Shown here piece after piece: positions 26,701-35,787 of a DNA stretch of 64,000 nt. The first letter of the stretch is position 1. The number at the start of each line of letters is the position of its first letter. The position numbers and the translations under genes were made by a program. Under the pieces are notes generated by a model. The model saw only the letters and a program-made list of their open reading frames with translations. It was not told the DNA's origin and made no database searches. Origin of the DNA: an uncultured Lachnospiraceae bacterium (GTDB taxonomy: Bacteria > Bacillota > Clostridia > Lachnospirales > Lachnospiraceae); assembly GCA_947567595.1 (NCBI GenBank), contig CANOMQ010000002.1:1-64000 (forward strand). The letters run 5' to 3'.

Positions 26701-29700
26701 CTGTTGAGCAAACCAAAAGAACAAGAAGGGAAAAAACCGGGGCTGTCTGAATGGTATCTATGTGGAGAAGCGGGTTTGGAAGCACATTTTGCCCGTTGGA
26801 AGGGCAGTATCCCCTTGATTTCCACCGAATATTTAAATATATTTTTTCCTCAATTCATGGATGCGGACGATGGCAGTCATCTGCTGCTGTATTCCAGAGA
26901 AAAAAATTCGGTGATGAGCAGGAAAAGTACAAGAGACACTGCCGGATATACGGATATATCCGCTAACGCCCTTAGTGCGCCATACAGCAGTCAATATTTA
27001 GACGAACTGTCGGCGTGGTCTGACTGTAATGAAGCAGTCGCGCTCACCGCGGAAAATTCCGATAATGTATTGATAACAAACGCCTTCGCAGCGGCTACCC
27101 CAAGGATTGCCACTGTCGGAAATGAAACTGTTCTTTTGTACATTGACAATGATACAACCCGTGCAACACCCAATCAGACCGTACTGAAATACAGGGTCTA
27201 TGATGACGCGTCAAAAAGCTGGGGGCCGGCTGCGACAGCCTGCGAGGACGGAACGGCTGATTTTAATCCCGTTGTCTATTCGAACGGAACAGAGCTTTAT
27301 GTTGCATACCAAAATTCGACGGTTACATATGCAGAAGGCGATGACCCTGATATAGAAGCTTACGCGGGCTCCTTTGGCATTTCTGCATTGCGCTACGACG
27401 CAGGTACCCAAAAATTTGTTGACCTCGGCAAAGTAAACCGAAGCCGCTGTTACTGCTATACACCGCAGCTTGCAATGACTGATAAGGGCTTGTGCGTGGC
27501 ATGGGTGGAAAACACGGATAACTCCCTGCTTGGACTGACAACAAACAACCGTATCATGACAAGCACGCTTACAGATAGAAAATTTAGCGTTCCTTCCACC
27601 GTTGCAAGCGGACTTTCCTCTGTGACATCACTTGCCATTGGCAAAAACGGGGCTGTTGACTCCTTAGCTTATGCTATGGATACGGACAACAATCTGACAA
27701 CAGAAACGCAGGAGGTTTATCTAGCAGCCCTGTCAGGCGCTCCCGCAAAATGCACGGAAGGCAATATCAAAAGCCTGAAATTTACTTCTCTGCCCAGTGT
27801 AAACACATCGGTGCTTGCCTGCAGCGCGGACGGCGCGCTTTCGTATATTTCAGGAACTACCGTCAGAAGCCTTACAGACAAGCACTTTATGAGCGGCTCT
27901 GATTTTATTGTAGATGGAAATCGTATCTTTTACCTTGCCGACCAAGATGAATGTAGAAACGTAATGGCAGCCGTATACAGCGACGGTACGTGGAACACTG
28001 TAATGGCGACAGCAGAAACGGATTACATTGACAGCTTCGCCTATGACGGAAAACGGTTTGCCTACCTGCTCACAGAAGCTGTCCTTAACGACACAGGCGA
28101 TTCATGGAATGCAAGCTCTGTCATTAAAAGCTTTGAGAGCTTGGAGCATAGTGACATTGCTGTCCTTAACGCAGATTTTAACCCCGAAGCGGTGAAGCCG
28201 GGAACACAGCTTCCGGTAACGCTCACAATTGCAAACGAAGGCTTGAACACACGTTCTAATATAGGAGTTTCCGTAAAGAAATCGGACGGAAGCGAACAAA
28301 AGCTGACTATCAAGGAAGCCTTTGCTCCGGGCGAGACAAAAGAATGTACTGTTAATCTTCCTCTGCCAGGCAGCATTGACGCGTCCTGCATCTACACGCT
28401 CACGCTCGACGCGGACGAAAAGGAAACAAAAACTGACAACAATTCATGCCAAATAGACCTGTCCCTGACAGATTGTGAAGTAAGCGCCGAATATGTTTTG
28501 AAGCCAAAATCCGGCAACAGGAAAAGCGCCCCAACACCTGTTTTGGAGGTCACGGTTTCAAATCGTTCCTATGTTGCGGCAACAGGTACTTTAGTGGTGA
28601 CAGACGAAGAACAGAACGAAATTTTTACATCTGGTGCGGATACGATAGGCGCAAGCGGGCAAAAGATTTACGAGGTAGATTTGACAAGCTATCTCTCCAA
28701 GGACACCCCGTCTCTCCTGCTTACAGCAAGCTTCCAAACAGACGCGAAAGAATATTACAAGTCCAATAACAGCGACAGCCAAAATGTCTTTTGGGTCGAA
28801 AGCTCGGGAAATAAGGTTGAAGCTATCCCCAAAGGCATTGACGTTTCAACGTTTGTGGACTGCGGATATGAGTACACGGGAAACGCTGTTAAGCCTGCAT
28901 TATTTGTATACAATGATGGCAAATTGCTGACAGAAGGAACGGATTATACCATACAATATGACAATAATATCAATGTCTACCAGTTACAGGAGGGCGATGA
29001 CGGATTTGACACGGCGCATTCTCCGAAGGCAGTTGTCGCTTTTATTGGCGAAGCAGCAGGCAACGCTTCCGTGACAAGGTATTTTAAGATTGTTCCCCGG
29101 AGTATTGGCGGAGCCGATGTATCCTGCTCTGTTGCCGAAAGCGATGAAACCGGAACCGTACAGCACCCCGACGTCAGGCTTTTGGCAAATGGTACGGCAC
29201 TTGTCAAAGACGTGGATTATACGCTGACCTATCCCGATGAAGGCAGCGATGCCTATCTGTCAGAGGGTACCTACAATATTTATATTGAAGGAAAAGGAAA
29301 CTACTACGGCTCAAGGTATGAAGCATTTACCATACGCCATAAGCATTCTTGGGACAGCAGCTACAGCAGGGACGGCGAAGGGCACTGGCAGGTTTGTGCA
29401 TGTGAGGAGGTAACCGCTAAGGAAAGCCACACGTTTGGCGACTGGACTACCACTAAAGAGGCAACGAAAACAGAAAGCGGTTCAAAAGAACGATTATGCT
29501 CTGTCTGCGGATATAAGGAGCTTGAAATTATCAGAATACCCGATGATGGTAATCCCGAGGAGCCTTCTGAGGACGAGTCTTCTACAGAAAAGCCTTCCGA
29601 AAATAAAGGCATTTGGGGTGATATTATTCCCGAAGACCGACCTGACTCGTCAGACAAAATCCCGAAGGGCTTATGGGTTGCAGGCTTAAGCGACTCCTAT

Positions 29701-31206
29701 GCATACATCGGTGAAGCAATCAAGCCAGTGGTCAGGGTTTATGACAGCACTACGCTTTTGGCAGAAAAATCAGAATACACAATTGCTTATAAAAATAACA
29801 CAAAGGTCGGCGAAGCAACAATCACCGTAAAGGGCAAGGGGGATTATTCCGGAAAAGAAACCTGCACATTCCACATTGCTCCGGCAGATGTCTCAAGCGA
29901 TGATTTTTACGCAGATGATTTTTATGTAAAGATTGACGCGAAAAAGGCGCAAAAGCCCATACCTGAGATTTACTACATGGGCGCAAAGCTCAAAAACAAC
30001 AAGGACTTTACCGTGGCATACGCCAACACTTCCGGAATTTATGCGCAGGAAGGGAGCTACAATGTGACCGTCACGGGTATCAACAACTTTACAGGCACCA
30101 AAACCGTAACGCTTTTGGCAGTCACTCAGATCCCGAAGGTGAAGCCTGTCAGCATTACAAAGGCAGCACTTACAGGTTTTGAAAAATCATATATCTACTC
30201 AGGAAAAGCCTGCAAGCAAACCTGCACGCTGAAAATGCAGACGGACAGCGGCGAGAAGAGCCTTGTCGAGGGCGCGGATTACACCGTGCGTTATGCAAAC
30301 AACGTTAAGGCAGGCACAGCGACCGTTACTTATTATGGAAAGAACAAGTATTCGGGCAAACTGAAAAGGAGCTACAAAATCCTGCCCTACGACATCTTAG
30401 CCGATAACGCCCAAAAAATTACTTATAGCAAAACGCTCACATGTGTTTTTGCAAAAGGCGGCGCAAAGCCAAAGCCTGTCATTCAATTTGACGGGAAAGC
30501 GTTGCGGGAAGGGACGGATTATACGCTGGCATATAAAAACAACAAGGCAGCCAACGCAGCCGCAAGTGTCACGATAACCGGAAAAGGAAGCTTTAAAGGA
30601 AAGATTGCGATTGACTTTACAATCACACCGCAGGATTTGTCAAAAATGACACTTGTGTCATGTGACAAGGTTTACAGCAGTAAGCCAAATGCATACAAGA
30701 TTACGCCAAAGCTTATGGATTTGGACGGCAAGCTGCTCTCGGCAGGAAAAGACTTTGATAAAAACAGTCTTACTTATGCTTACGAAGCCGCTGTTACATT
30801 GGAGAATGGCGTAACGAAGCAGGCAGGCGACACGGTGGAGGAAACGGACATTATTCCCGCCGATACGCAAATTCGCGTGACATTCGGCTGCGGGAGCGGC
30901 AAGAATTACACCGGAACCTTTTCCGGCATATACCGCATTGTAAAGGCGGATATGAAGTCCGCAAAGGTCGAAATCCCGACGCAGATTTATACCGGAGCTG
31001 CGATTGTTCCTGACAAAACGCAGATTAAGGTAACAATCGGCGGCACGAAGCTGCGGGACGAGGATTATGATATTGTTCTTTGTACGGATAATGTAAAGAA
31101 GGGAAAGGCTTCGATTACGCTAAAGGGAAACGGAAATTACGGCGGCACGAAAACCGTGAAGTTCACGATTGGGGCAAAAGGGTTTTTGTGGTGGTGGCGG
31201 AAATAA
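23779..31206 (+). CDS. Giant BspA-like (DUF285) surface protein, 5' end missing
   Basis: 2,475 residues from a GTG. The opening (EYGHITWVIDADGKLTVEGTGDF) is the standard start of a mature BspA-like domain, but no signal peptide, ribosome site or promoter precedes it. The in-frame text stops 18 bases upstream at a TGA. Order: about 20 DUF285 repeats of 26 residues (about 55-595), beta-rich and propeller-like regions (about 650-1450), CARDB-like segments (NADFNPEAVKPGTQLPVTLT near 1460), a HSWDSSYSRDGEGHW...CSVCGY module (about 1855-1920), then five or more Ig-like repeats (pattern YTGxAVKP..GTDYTI..NN). It ends FLWWWRK with no LPXTG. Members are surface adhesins; this copy is probably silent. 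Confidence 0.85.
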   Translation: MIDKEYGHITWVIDADGKLTVEGTGDFAPPSDNNALNDKRAPWYTKRIEIKTAEINVQGMTDASYMFDAHTNLTSVDFRNFDTSKVKNMADMFYLCQNLESLDLSSFNTSSVTDMHNMFSLCEGLTSLDLSSFNTGNVAEMRGMFSNCKKLTSLDLSGFNTENVTNMSIMFSSCGGLTSLDLSNFNTRNVTNMSSMFSSCSSLTSLDLSSFNTGNVAEMSGMFSGCKKLTSLDLSGFNTENVTNMSSMFSSCSSLTSLDLSSFNTENVTNMSGMFWLCSKLESLDLINFNTRNVTYMGNMFSVCSSLTSLNISQFDTSNVENMSSMFSNCSKLESLDLSSFNTENVTNMQEMFGFCSNLTILNLNSFNTGNVTNMQGMFGFCSSLTSLDLSSFDTGNVTNMKYMFDSCKELTSLDVSSFDTRNTTCMWSMFIGCSGLKDLDVTHFDTRSVTEMEYMFKDCSGLTSLDLSSFNTGNVTSMEEMFRGCSSLETLDVSSFTADKVEYAESMFSGCTNLTSLDLNSFDAPNVRFMDSMFKDCQSLTSLDLGSLNASNVESILTMFSGCQKLETLDLSGIDAFNITSYDKINIFEGCDSLTTIYTPRNIKISISLPVVSSTSKWYRSDGTVVTQMPQNLEDSVALGRDSTPVEKGEQIELISVTVENAQTSRSRGASSNNQSKNLLLNVFYIHAGQGKINLNCKAKHKWEVKEYTLYAGNAKIAVSQDGIFRNLDPKILENDNLRVSTKGKESINTETIYLKVIDLPLIPKSFEIGGDELSFKLDEKIPILGGSTHTVSLRNELPVSVEYESGKIKVGFNIKEEELNHREWPKEIEKILMVNSFNNPEEYTEIPAFRAEIPCVGSIKVEMLGYAEAAFQNSTNPKKLLSDINGTLILKLTGEVEGTVNAVIVVVPITIKGTFTAEGSLEATIGYDFENAKWYGDLELAASISIKAFGGIGTSFLCVGGYGSAKTGLTIILLSKPKEQEGKKPGLSEWYLCGEAGLEAHFARWKGSIPLISTEYLNIFFPQFMDADDGSHLLLYSREKNSVMSRKSTRDTAGYTDISANALSAPYSSQYLDELSAWSDCNEAVALTAENSDNVLITNAFAAATPRIATVGNETVLLYIDNDTTRATPNQTVLKYRVYDDASKSWGPAATACEDGTADFNPVVYSNGTELYVAYQNSTVTYAEGDDPDIEAYAGSFGISALRYDAGTQKFVDLGKVNRSRCYCYTPQLAMTDKGLCVAWVENTDNSLLGLTTNNRIMTSTLTDRKFSVPSTVASGLSSVTSLAIGKNGAVDSLAYAMDTDNNLTTETQEVYLAALSGAPAKCTEGNIKSLKFTSLPSVNTSVLACSADGALSYISGTTVRSLTDKHFMSGSDFIVDGNRIFYLADQDECRNVMAAVYSDGTWNTVMATAETDYIDSFAYDGKRFAYLLTEAVLNDTGDSWNASSVIKSFESLEHSDIAVLNADFNPEAVKPGTQLPVTLTIANEGLNTRSNIGVSVKKSDGSEQKLTIKEAFAPGETKECTVNLPLPGSIDASCIYTLTLDADEKETKTDNNSCQIDLSLTDCEVSAEYVLKPKSGNRKSAPTPVLEVTVSNRSYVAATGTLVVTDEEQNEIFTSGADTIGASGQKIYEVDLTSYLSKDTPSLLLTASFQTDAKEYYKSNNSDSQNVFWVESSGNKVEAIPKGIDVSTFVDCGYEYTGNAVKPALFVYNDGKLLTEGTDYTIQYDNNINVYQLQEGDDGFDTAHSPKAVVAFIGEAAGNASVTRYFKIVPRSIGGADVSCSVAESDETGTVQHPDVRLLANGTALVKDVDYTLTYPDEGSDAYLSEGTYNIYIEGKGNYYGSRYEAFTIRHKHSWDSSYSRDGEGHWQVCACEEVTAKESHTFGDWTTTKEATKTESGSKERLCSVCGYKELEIIRIPDDGNPEEPSEDESSTEKPSENKGIWGDIIPEDRPDSSDKIPKGLWVAGLSDSYAYIGEAIKPVVRVYDSTTLLAEKSEYTIAYKNNTKVGEATITVKGKGDYSGKETCTFHIAPADVSSDDFYADDFYVKIDAKKAQKPIPEIYYMGAKLKNNKDFTVAYANTSGIYAQEGSYNVTVTGINNFTGTKTVTLLAVTQIPKVKPVSITKAALTGFEKSYIYSGKACKQTCTLKMQTDSGEKSLVEGADYTVRYANNVKAGTATVTYYGKNKYSGKLKRSYKILPYDILADNAQKITYSKTLTCVFAKGGAKPKPVIQFDGKALREGTDYTLAYKNNKAANAAASVTITGKGSFKGKIAIDFTITPQDLSKMTLVSCDKVYSSKPNAYKITPKLMDLDGKLLSAGKDFDKNSLTYAYEAAVTLENGVTKQAGDTVEETDIIPADTQIRVTFGCGSGKNYTGTFSGIYRIVKADMKSAKVEIPTQIYTGAAIVPDKTQIKVTIGGTKLRDEDYDIVLCTDNVKKGKASITLKGNGNYGGTKTVKFTIGAKGFLWWWRK
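24000..25560 (+). repeat. 78-bp tandem repeats encoding DUF285 units
   Basis: About 20 head-to-tail 78-bp units encode MFxxCxxLTSLDLSSFNTxNVTNM-type repeats. Some blocks are almost identical at DNA level (for example around 24367 and 24523), which points to slippage or gene conversion. Confidence 0.9.
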
Positions 31207-31232
31207 AATCAAAGCATTTGTAATACAGGAGC

Positions 31233-31261
31233 TTGTTATTTGCATACAATTGTACTATAAT
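31233..31261 (+). promoter_or_regulatory. Promoter of the RelB/YoeB pair
   Basis: TTGTTA and TATAAT are 17 bases apart. The perfect palindrome TACAATTGTA (31245-31254) lies inside the spacer and could be the site where the antitoxin represses its own promoter; binding is inferred. Confidence 0.6.
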
Positions 31262-31294
31262 TATGACAAACAGCACACGAAGGGAGAGATTTTT

Positions 31295-31564
31295 ATGGCA
31301 CAGGCAACGCTTACGGCAAGGGTAGATGAGCAGGACAAAGCGCGTTTTGACCACTTCTGTTCCAGTGTCGGGTTAAATACTTCAACTGCTATCAACCTTT
31401 TTGTGAAAGCAGTTCTGCGGGAAAACCGTATTCCTTTTGAAATTGCGCAGGCTCCTGATCCGTTTTACTCTGAGGAAAACCTTGCTTACGTCCAAAAATC
31501 CGTCCAAGAGCTCCGTGCCGGGAAAGGCAATGTCCATGAGCTGATTGAGGTGGGTGATGAGTGA
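31295..31564 (+). CDS. RelB/DinJ-family antitoxin
   Basis: 89 residues. The ribbon-helix-helix start TLTARVDEQDKARFDHFCSSVGLNTSTAINLFVKAVL is typical of RelB/DinJ, and the C-terminal part (YSEENLAYVQKSVQELRAGKG) is the toxin-wrapping tail. It neutralises the YoeB-type toxin and probably represses the operon as a complex. AAGGGAGAG precedes the ATG. It overlaps the toxin gene by 8 bases. Confidence 0.93.
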   Translation: MAQATLTARVDEQDKARFDHFCSSVGLNTSTAINLFVKAVLRENRIPFEIAQAPDPFYSEENLAYVQKSVQELRAGKGNVHELIEVGDE

Positions 31565-31826
31565 GAAAATATGGTCTGATGACGCTTGGAACGATTATCT
31601 TTACTGGCAGTCGCAGGATAAAAAAACATTAAAGCGAATTAATCTGCTTATTCAGGATATTGAGCGCAACGGCTGTATGGAAGGAATTGGAAAGCCCGAA
31701 CCGCTTTCCGGTAGTCTTCAGGGCGAGTTCAGCCGTCGTATTAATGAAAAGGACAGGCTTGTTTACCATATGGAAAACGGACGCATTTATATCGCTCATT
31801 GCCGAGGACATTATGATGATAAATAA
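31557..31826 (+). CDS. YoeB/Txe-family mRNA interferase toxin
   Basis: About 89 residues, closely following E. coli YoeB: KIWSDDAWNDYLYWQSQDKK, GIGKPEPLSG, FSRRINEKDRLVYHM and AHCRGHY. The glutamate, arginine and histidine used for ribosome-dependent mRNA cleavage (equivalents of E46, R65 and H83) are all present, so the toxin looks active. The start lies inside the antitoxin stop region. Confidence 0.93.
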   Translation: MSEKIWSDDAWNDYLYWQSQDKKTLKRINLLIQDIERNGCMEGIGKPEPLSGSLQGEFSRRINEKDRLVYHMENGRIYIAHCRGHYDDK

Positions 31827-31946
31827 TTAAATTTTTGTTAAAAAGAATACAAAGCTTGATAATTTTCCAAAGATGTATGATAATGAATGGTAGCTTAAAT
31901 TGTAATATTTAAATCTTAAGAAAATAGAAATCAGGAGGATTTTATC

Positions 31947-32141
31947 ATGGCACAGATAACAAAGGATATGACAATCGGCGAAATTTTGAGGACAAACCCT
32001 GACGTCGCTCCGGTTCTGATGAATGCCGGAATGCACTGCCTTGGCTGCCCTTCCGCGCAGGGCGAGTCTTTGGAGGAAGCGGCGATGGTTCACGGGCTTG
32101 ATATTGACAGTCTTATGGAAGAAATCGGAAAGCTTGCATAA
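31947..32141 (+). CDS. DUF1858 protein
   Basis: 64 residues: [39 protein letters not shown], the DUF1858 pattern with a Cx2C pair, likely a redox-active disulfide. Members are small proteins often found near hybrid-cluster or redox enzymes. The gene stands alone here with its own AGGAGG site and terminator. Confidence 0.9.
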   Translation: MAQITKDMTIGEILRTNPDVAPVLMNAGMHCLGCPSAQGESLEEAAMVHGLDIDSLMEEIGKLA

Positions 32142-32155
32142 CCGGAAATAATACG

Positions 32156-32192
32156 AAACGAGAGAACTGCCATACGGTATCTTCTCTCGTTT
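32156..32192 (+). terminator. Terminator after DUF1858 gene
   Basis: The arms AAACGAGAGA and TCTCTCGTTT, with an inner partial stem, are followed by CTTTAATTT. Confidence 0.75.
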
Positions 32193-32262
32193 CTTTAATT
32201 TAAATACGATTTATACACGATTTATTTATATACCCGAATACGCCCCAAAACCAAAAAGCCTA

Positions 32263-32296
32263 ATGCCGCATTTATCCACAGCATTAGACTTTTTTA
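32263..32296 (-). terminator. Terminator of mecA
   Basis: The arms GTCTAATGC/GCATTAGGC are followed on the minus strand by a T-run. The loop happens to contain TTATCCACA. Confidence 0.85.
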
Positions 32297-32317
32297 ATAT
32301 GCATCCTATTCGCTTCA

Positions 32318-33127
32318 TCACACCTTCGCAAGCACCTGCACTGCCTTATCCTTAATGACTGCCTCGAAGTGCTCCTCCATATATGCCTCGCTTGCCGCCG
32401 CGAACTTCTCGGGGCTGCCGTACTCGGAAAGCATGTTGCAGATTTTGTTGAACTCCTCGGGCGTGTGGTCGGACTGGGCTACGATGAGTACGTAGTTGCC
32501 CTGCTTTTCGTTTTTATACAGCGAATTTCTGCCGACATAGTGACCGTCGAGCACGTGGGCAAGGCGTGTGACTTGGTTCAGGCTGTCGAACGCGTAAATG
32601 CGCGTCAAATCGATACCCTGAATTGCCTTGGCGGTGCTGTTGTCTTTGTTCTGGCTGTTTTGTCTGCCGGTTTGCTTTCCCAAATCCGAAAGGGCATCCA
32701 TTGTGTTGGCAATGGTGTCCGCAATCGAGCCGTCGTGGATTTTGCGGAACAAATCCAACACGTCGTCGGCGCCGTCGGAAATGCTTTGCAGCATACCGCT
32801 AAGCGTGTCCTCATATTCGTCGTCGTCATCATCGGTGGCAGAGGGCGCAAATTTTGAAAAGCGCGTGTCCAGCTCCTCGGGGTCCTCCACCTTTGTGATG
32901 ACAAGGACAATGCATTCGGAATTGAGCGGGATTGCCTCTATCATAAGAGGAATGTCGTCCGCGTCAAAGCCAAATTCGTATGACGCCTGCTGCATCATGT
33001 CCCTGAACAGGTTTTTCGCCTTCTCCGTTCCATATGCAAGCTCGCTTATTTTCAACTCCCGATCTGCCAAATCTGCTTTCGTCAGCGTGCAGCGGATTTG
33101 GTGATCGTTTACTTTCTCAATCTTCAT
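32318..33127 (-). CDS. mecA: Adaptor protein MecA
   Basis: About 269 residues. The N-terminal substrate-binding domain MKIEKVNDHQIRCTLTKADLADREL is followed by LSELAYGT-type text, an acidic linker (about 105-160) and the C-terminal ClpC-binding domain ending VQVLAKV. MecA delivers targets to ClpCP and assembles the ClpC hexamer. The start is the ATG after GGGGGAAAATT, 28 codons inside the longest frame. Confidence 0.92.
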   Translation of the reverse strand: MKIEKVNDHQIRCTLTKADLADRELKISELAYGTEKAKNLFRDMMQQASYEFGFDADDIPLMIEAIPLNSECIVLVITKVEDPEELDTRFSKFAPSATDDDDDEYEDTLSGMLQSISDGADDVLDLFRKIHDGSIADTIANTMDALSDLGKQTGRQNSQNKDNSTAKAIQGIDLTRIYAFDSLNQVTRLAHVLDGHYVGRNSLYKNEKQGNYVLIVAQSDHTPEEFNKICNMLSEYGSPEKFAAASEAYMEEHFEAVIKDKAVQVLAKV

Positions 33128-33179
33128 AATTTTCCCCCATTCTTGCTCAGTATTTGTACCTTCACTAAAACCAAGAATT

Positions 33180-33211
33180 ATGACGAATTTCGTCGTGGCG
33201 AATTTCGTCAT
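33180..33211. promoter_or_regulatory. 32-bp hyphenated palindrome upstream of mecA
   Basis: The arms ATGACGAAATTCG and CGAATTTCGTCAT (13 bp with one mismatch) surround a 6-base centre, about 55 bases upstream of the mecA start. It may be an operator or a leader hairpin. The protein that would bind is unknown. Confidence 0.45.
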
Positions 33212-33999
33212 TTCGACTGTTAAACTTTCACCTATATTATAATGTAAAGAAAGTCTAAGTCAATAGTAAAAAACAACTGTTTTCAAAAAATTTATATATT
33301 TATATTGTAAGATACCATTCTTCTTATTGTATCGTACGAAATGTCAAAATAACATACGTTATTGTCCTAAATTCATATTAATTATTACATTTCGGGCAAA
33401 TTATTACATTTCAGCCTGCATAAATTTTTGTTTTGTGCTAATAATTTACTTATAAGATGTTCCTGCGACAAAACCGTACATGGAAGGAAGGTTTCGGCGC
33501 CGGAAGGTGTTGTAGTACTTATTTGTGAAATCTTTGAAGTATATGCGTACAGGCTGTTTTTTATTTCATTGTCTTATTAGCTTGTGCAAATTGACCAAAA
33601 ATATTTTGCCAAATACTAAAAGTATTTTTTCAAAATGCTTTGTACGTTTACTATCCATATTATTATACAACACTTTTTCGACAATAGGTACATGTTTCGG
33701 GCATCTTTTTTAAAGTTTTTTCATTTTTTTATATATCACGGTATACTTTTGGACTTTGGCAGCATGACAAAACAGAACACTTCGGTAAAGCCCCCTCTTT
33801 ATCGTCATATCTGAAAGCATTTATATCTTATCATATGCAAGGAAAAAATGATAGGAGCTTTTTCAAGTAAATAATGGAATATTTTTTCCGTAAAATTTTT
33901 CTGTTAAAGTCTTTATATCAAAAAAATCAAAAAACAACAACTTTATGTGTACGAAACACAGACCTTTATGCTATAATGGGAACGATTGGAGGTATCCGG
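33212..33999. other. AT-rich intergenic region with a possible small transcript
   Basis: No coding sequence is convincing. TTGTTT-N17-TATAAG (33428-33456) could drive a transcript starting near 33463. The next ~60 bases are unusually GC-rich for this gap and can form an AAACC/GGTTT stem next to the palindrome CGGCGCCG. A T-run (CTGTTTTTT) follows near 33557. No known riboswitch class matched. The remaining sequence to the GH18 gene is AT-rich with a TATAAT at 33972-33977. Confidence 0.35.
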
Positions 34000-35730
34000 A
34001 TGAAAAAAAGGATTATTTTGGTACTGGTGCCCGTCGTTCTCATTATTCTTATTTTGGCGGCGGCATTTGGGGGGAAGCTTTGGGAGCGGTTCTCGTACTC
34101 GCGGGAGCAGGCTGATTTAAATGAGTATTTTGGTCTTACGGAGGACGGTGACTGCGCGATTGTCCTTCAGGACGACATTTTGGAGGACAAGGCAAAGTTT
34201 GTGCATGGCACGCATTATTTCACGCTCTCGACGGTTGAGCAGTATTTCACAGACCGATTTTATGTCAACGTGGACGAGCAGGTGCTGCTGTTTACGACTG
34301 ACACGGACGTAATTCGCGTTAATATCGGAGAAAGCAGCAATACCATGTATGTTTCCGATGTGCCACAGGAGATTGGTTCGTCTGATCCGAATTATATGGC
34401 GGCTTTTTATGATGATGATGTCCTTTATATCGGGGCGGACTATGTGAAAAAATTTGCAAATTTTGAATACTATGGCTTTGCGGAGCCTGAGCATATGCAG
34501 GTTTATACGCAGTGGGACGAGTACACGTCGGCGCGGCTTACGAAAAAGACCGCGGTGCGTTATCAGGGCGGCGTTAAAAGCCCGATTTTACAGGAGCTTC
34601 CGGCGGACGCGCAGGTGATTATTCTGGAGGAGATGGAGAACTGGTCGAAGGTTAAGACGGAAAGCTCCATTATCGGATATGTTGAGAACAAGCGTTTGTC
34701 GGAGAAGACCATATCGCAGCGAATGTGCGGTACGGATTTTCAGGAGATTGTATACAACAATGTGAAGAAGGAGGGCATGATTAATCTTGCCTTTCATCAG
34801 GTGTTTGAGGAGATTGATGGCAATAAGCTCGCAAACGCGCTTAGTACGACCAAAGCAGTCAACGTTGTGTCGCCGACGTGGTTTCGGCTGACGGACAACA
34901 GCGGAGGCATTTCGAGTCTTGCAAATGCCTCCTATGTGTCGAAGGCGCACGAGCTTGGCGTTGAGGTGTGGGCGCTTGTGACAGATGTGGACAGCACAAG
35001 CTTGTATGGTGTTACGATTGATTTTGATGAGCTTTTATCTTCGTCGGCTAACCGCAAGGTTTTGATTAGTGCGTTGATGAACGAGGTGGATACTTACGGG
35101 CTTGACGGGATTAACATTGACTTTGAGAAGGTGAAAAGCTCTGCGGGGACGCATTTCGTGCAGTTTTTGCGGGAGCTTTCAATTGAGACGAGGAAGCGCG
35201 GCGTGGTGCTGTCGGTGGACAACTATGTACCCAGCGAGTATACGGCGCACTATAACCGCAAGGAACAGGGGATTGTGGCGGATTACATTATTATTATGGG
35301 GTACGACGAGCATTACGTGGGCGGCGGCGTTGCCGGCTCGAATGCGTCGATTAAATTTGTGGAGGACGGTATTGCCAACACGAAAGAGGTTGTGCCTGCG
35401 GAAAAGATTATCAATGCCATTCCGTTTTATACAAGGATTTGGGAGACGGGACCGAACGGGCTTACGGCTTCCACGCTTTCGATGTCGGCGGAGCCGTCAT
35501 GGATTGCGCAAAACGGCGTTACACCCGGATGGTCAGATGAATTTTGTCAGAATTATGCGGAATATCAGTCGGGCGACACGCTTTACCAGTGCTGGCTGGA
35601 AGATGTGGACTCGATTCGGGTGAAGCTTCAGGTTATGCAGAGTCAGGGGATTAAGGGCGTCGCAAGCTGGAAGCTCGGACTGGAGGACAGCGCAGTTTGG
35701 GACGTGATTGCGGGATATGTCGGGCAATGA
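34000..35730 (+). CDS. Membrane-anchored GH18-family hydrolase with SH3 domain
   Basis: About 576 residues. An N-terminal membrane helix (IILVLVPVVLIILILAAAFG) is followed by a copper-amine-oxidase-N-like beta region (about 60-170). A bacterial SH3 segment comes next (VKSPILQELPADAQVIILEEM to GYVENKRL, about 190-240), then a GH18 barrel with LDGINIDFEKV, the DGxxxDxE catalytic motif, near residue 370. GH18 enzymes of this layout, such as spore-cortex or wall N-acetylglucosaminidases, act on peptidoglycan or chitin-like sugars. TTGGAGG precedes the ATG. A wall-remodelling role is likelier than chitin use, but this is inferred. Confidence 0.9.
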   Translation: MKKRIILVLVPVVLIILILAAAFGGKLWERFSYSREQADLNEYFGLTEDGDCAIVLQDDILEDKAKFVHGTHYFTLSTVEQYFTDRFYVNVDEQVLLFTTDTDVIRVNIGESSNTMYVSDVPQEIGSSDPNYMAAFYDDDVLYIGADYVKKFANFEYYGFAEPEHMQVYTQWDEYTSARLTKKTAVRYQGGVKSPILQELPADAQVIILEEMENWSKVKTESSIIGYVENKRLSEKTISQRMCGTDFQEIVYNNVKKEGMINLAFHQVFEEIDGNKLANALSTTKAVNVVSPTWFRLTDNSGGISSLANASYVSKAHELGVEVWALVTDVDSTSLYGVTIDFDELLSSSANRKVLISALMNEVDTYGLDGINIDFEKVKSSAGTHFVQFLRELSIETRKRGVVLSVDNYVPSEYTAHYNRKEQGIVADYIIIMGYDEHYVGGGVAGSNASIKFVEDGIANTKEVVPAEKIINAIPFYTRIWETGPNGLTASTLSMSAEPSWIAQNGVTPGWSDEFCQNYAEYQSGDTLYQCWLEDVDSIRVKLQVMQSQGIKGVASWKLGLEDSAVWDVIAGYVGQ

Positions 35731-35751
35731 TTTCGAACATTTTGGGCATAC

Positions 35752-35778
35752 AAAAATGGGGCTTTCGCCCCATTTTTT
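35752..35778. terminator. Bidirectional terminator
   Basis: The arms AAAAATGGGGC and GCCCCATTTTT with a TTTC loop lie between the convergent GH18 and pfkA genes and can serve both. Confidence 0.9.
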
Positions 35779-35787
35779 GATTGATTA

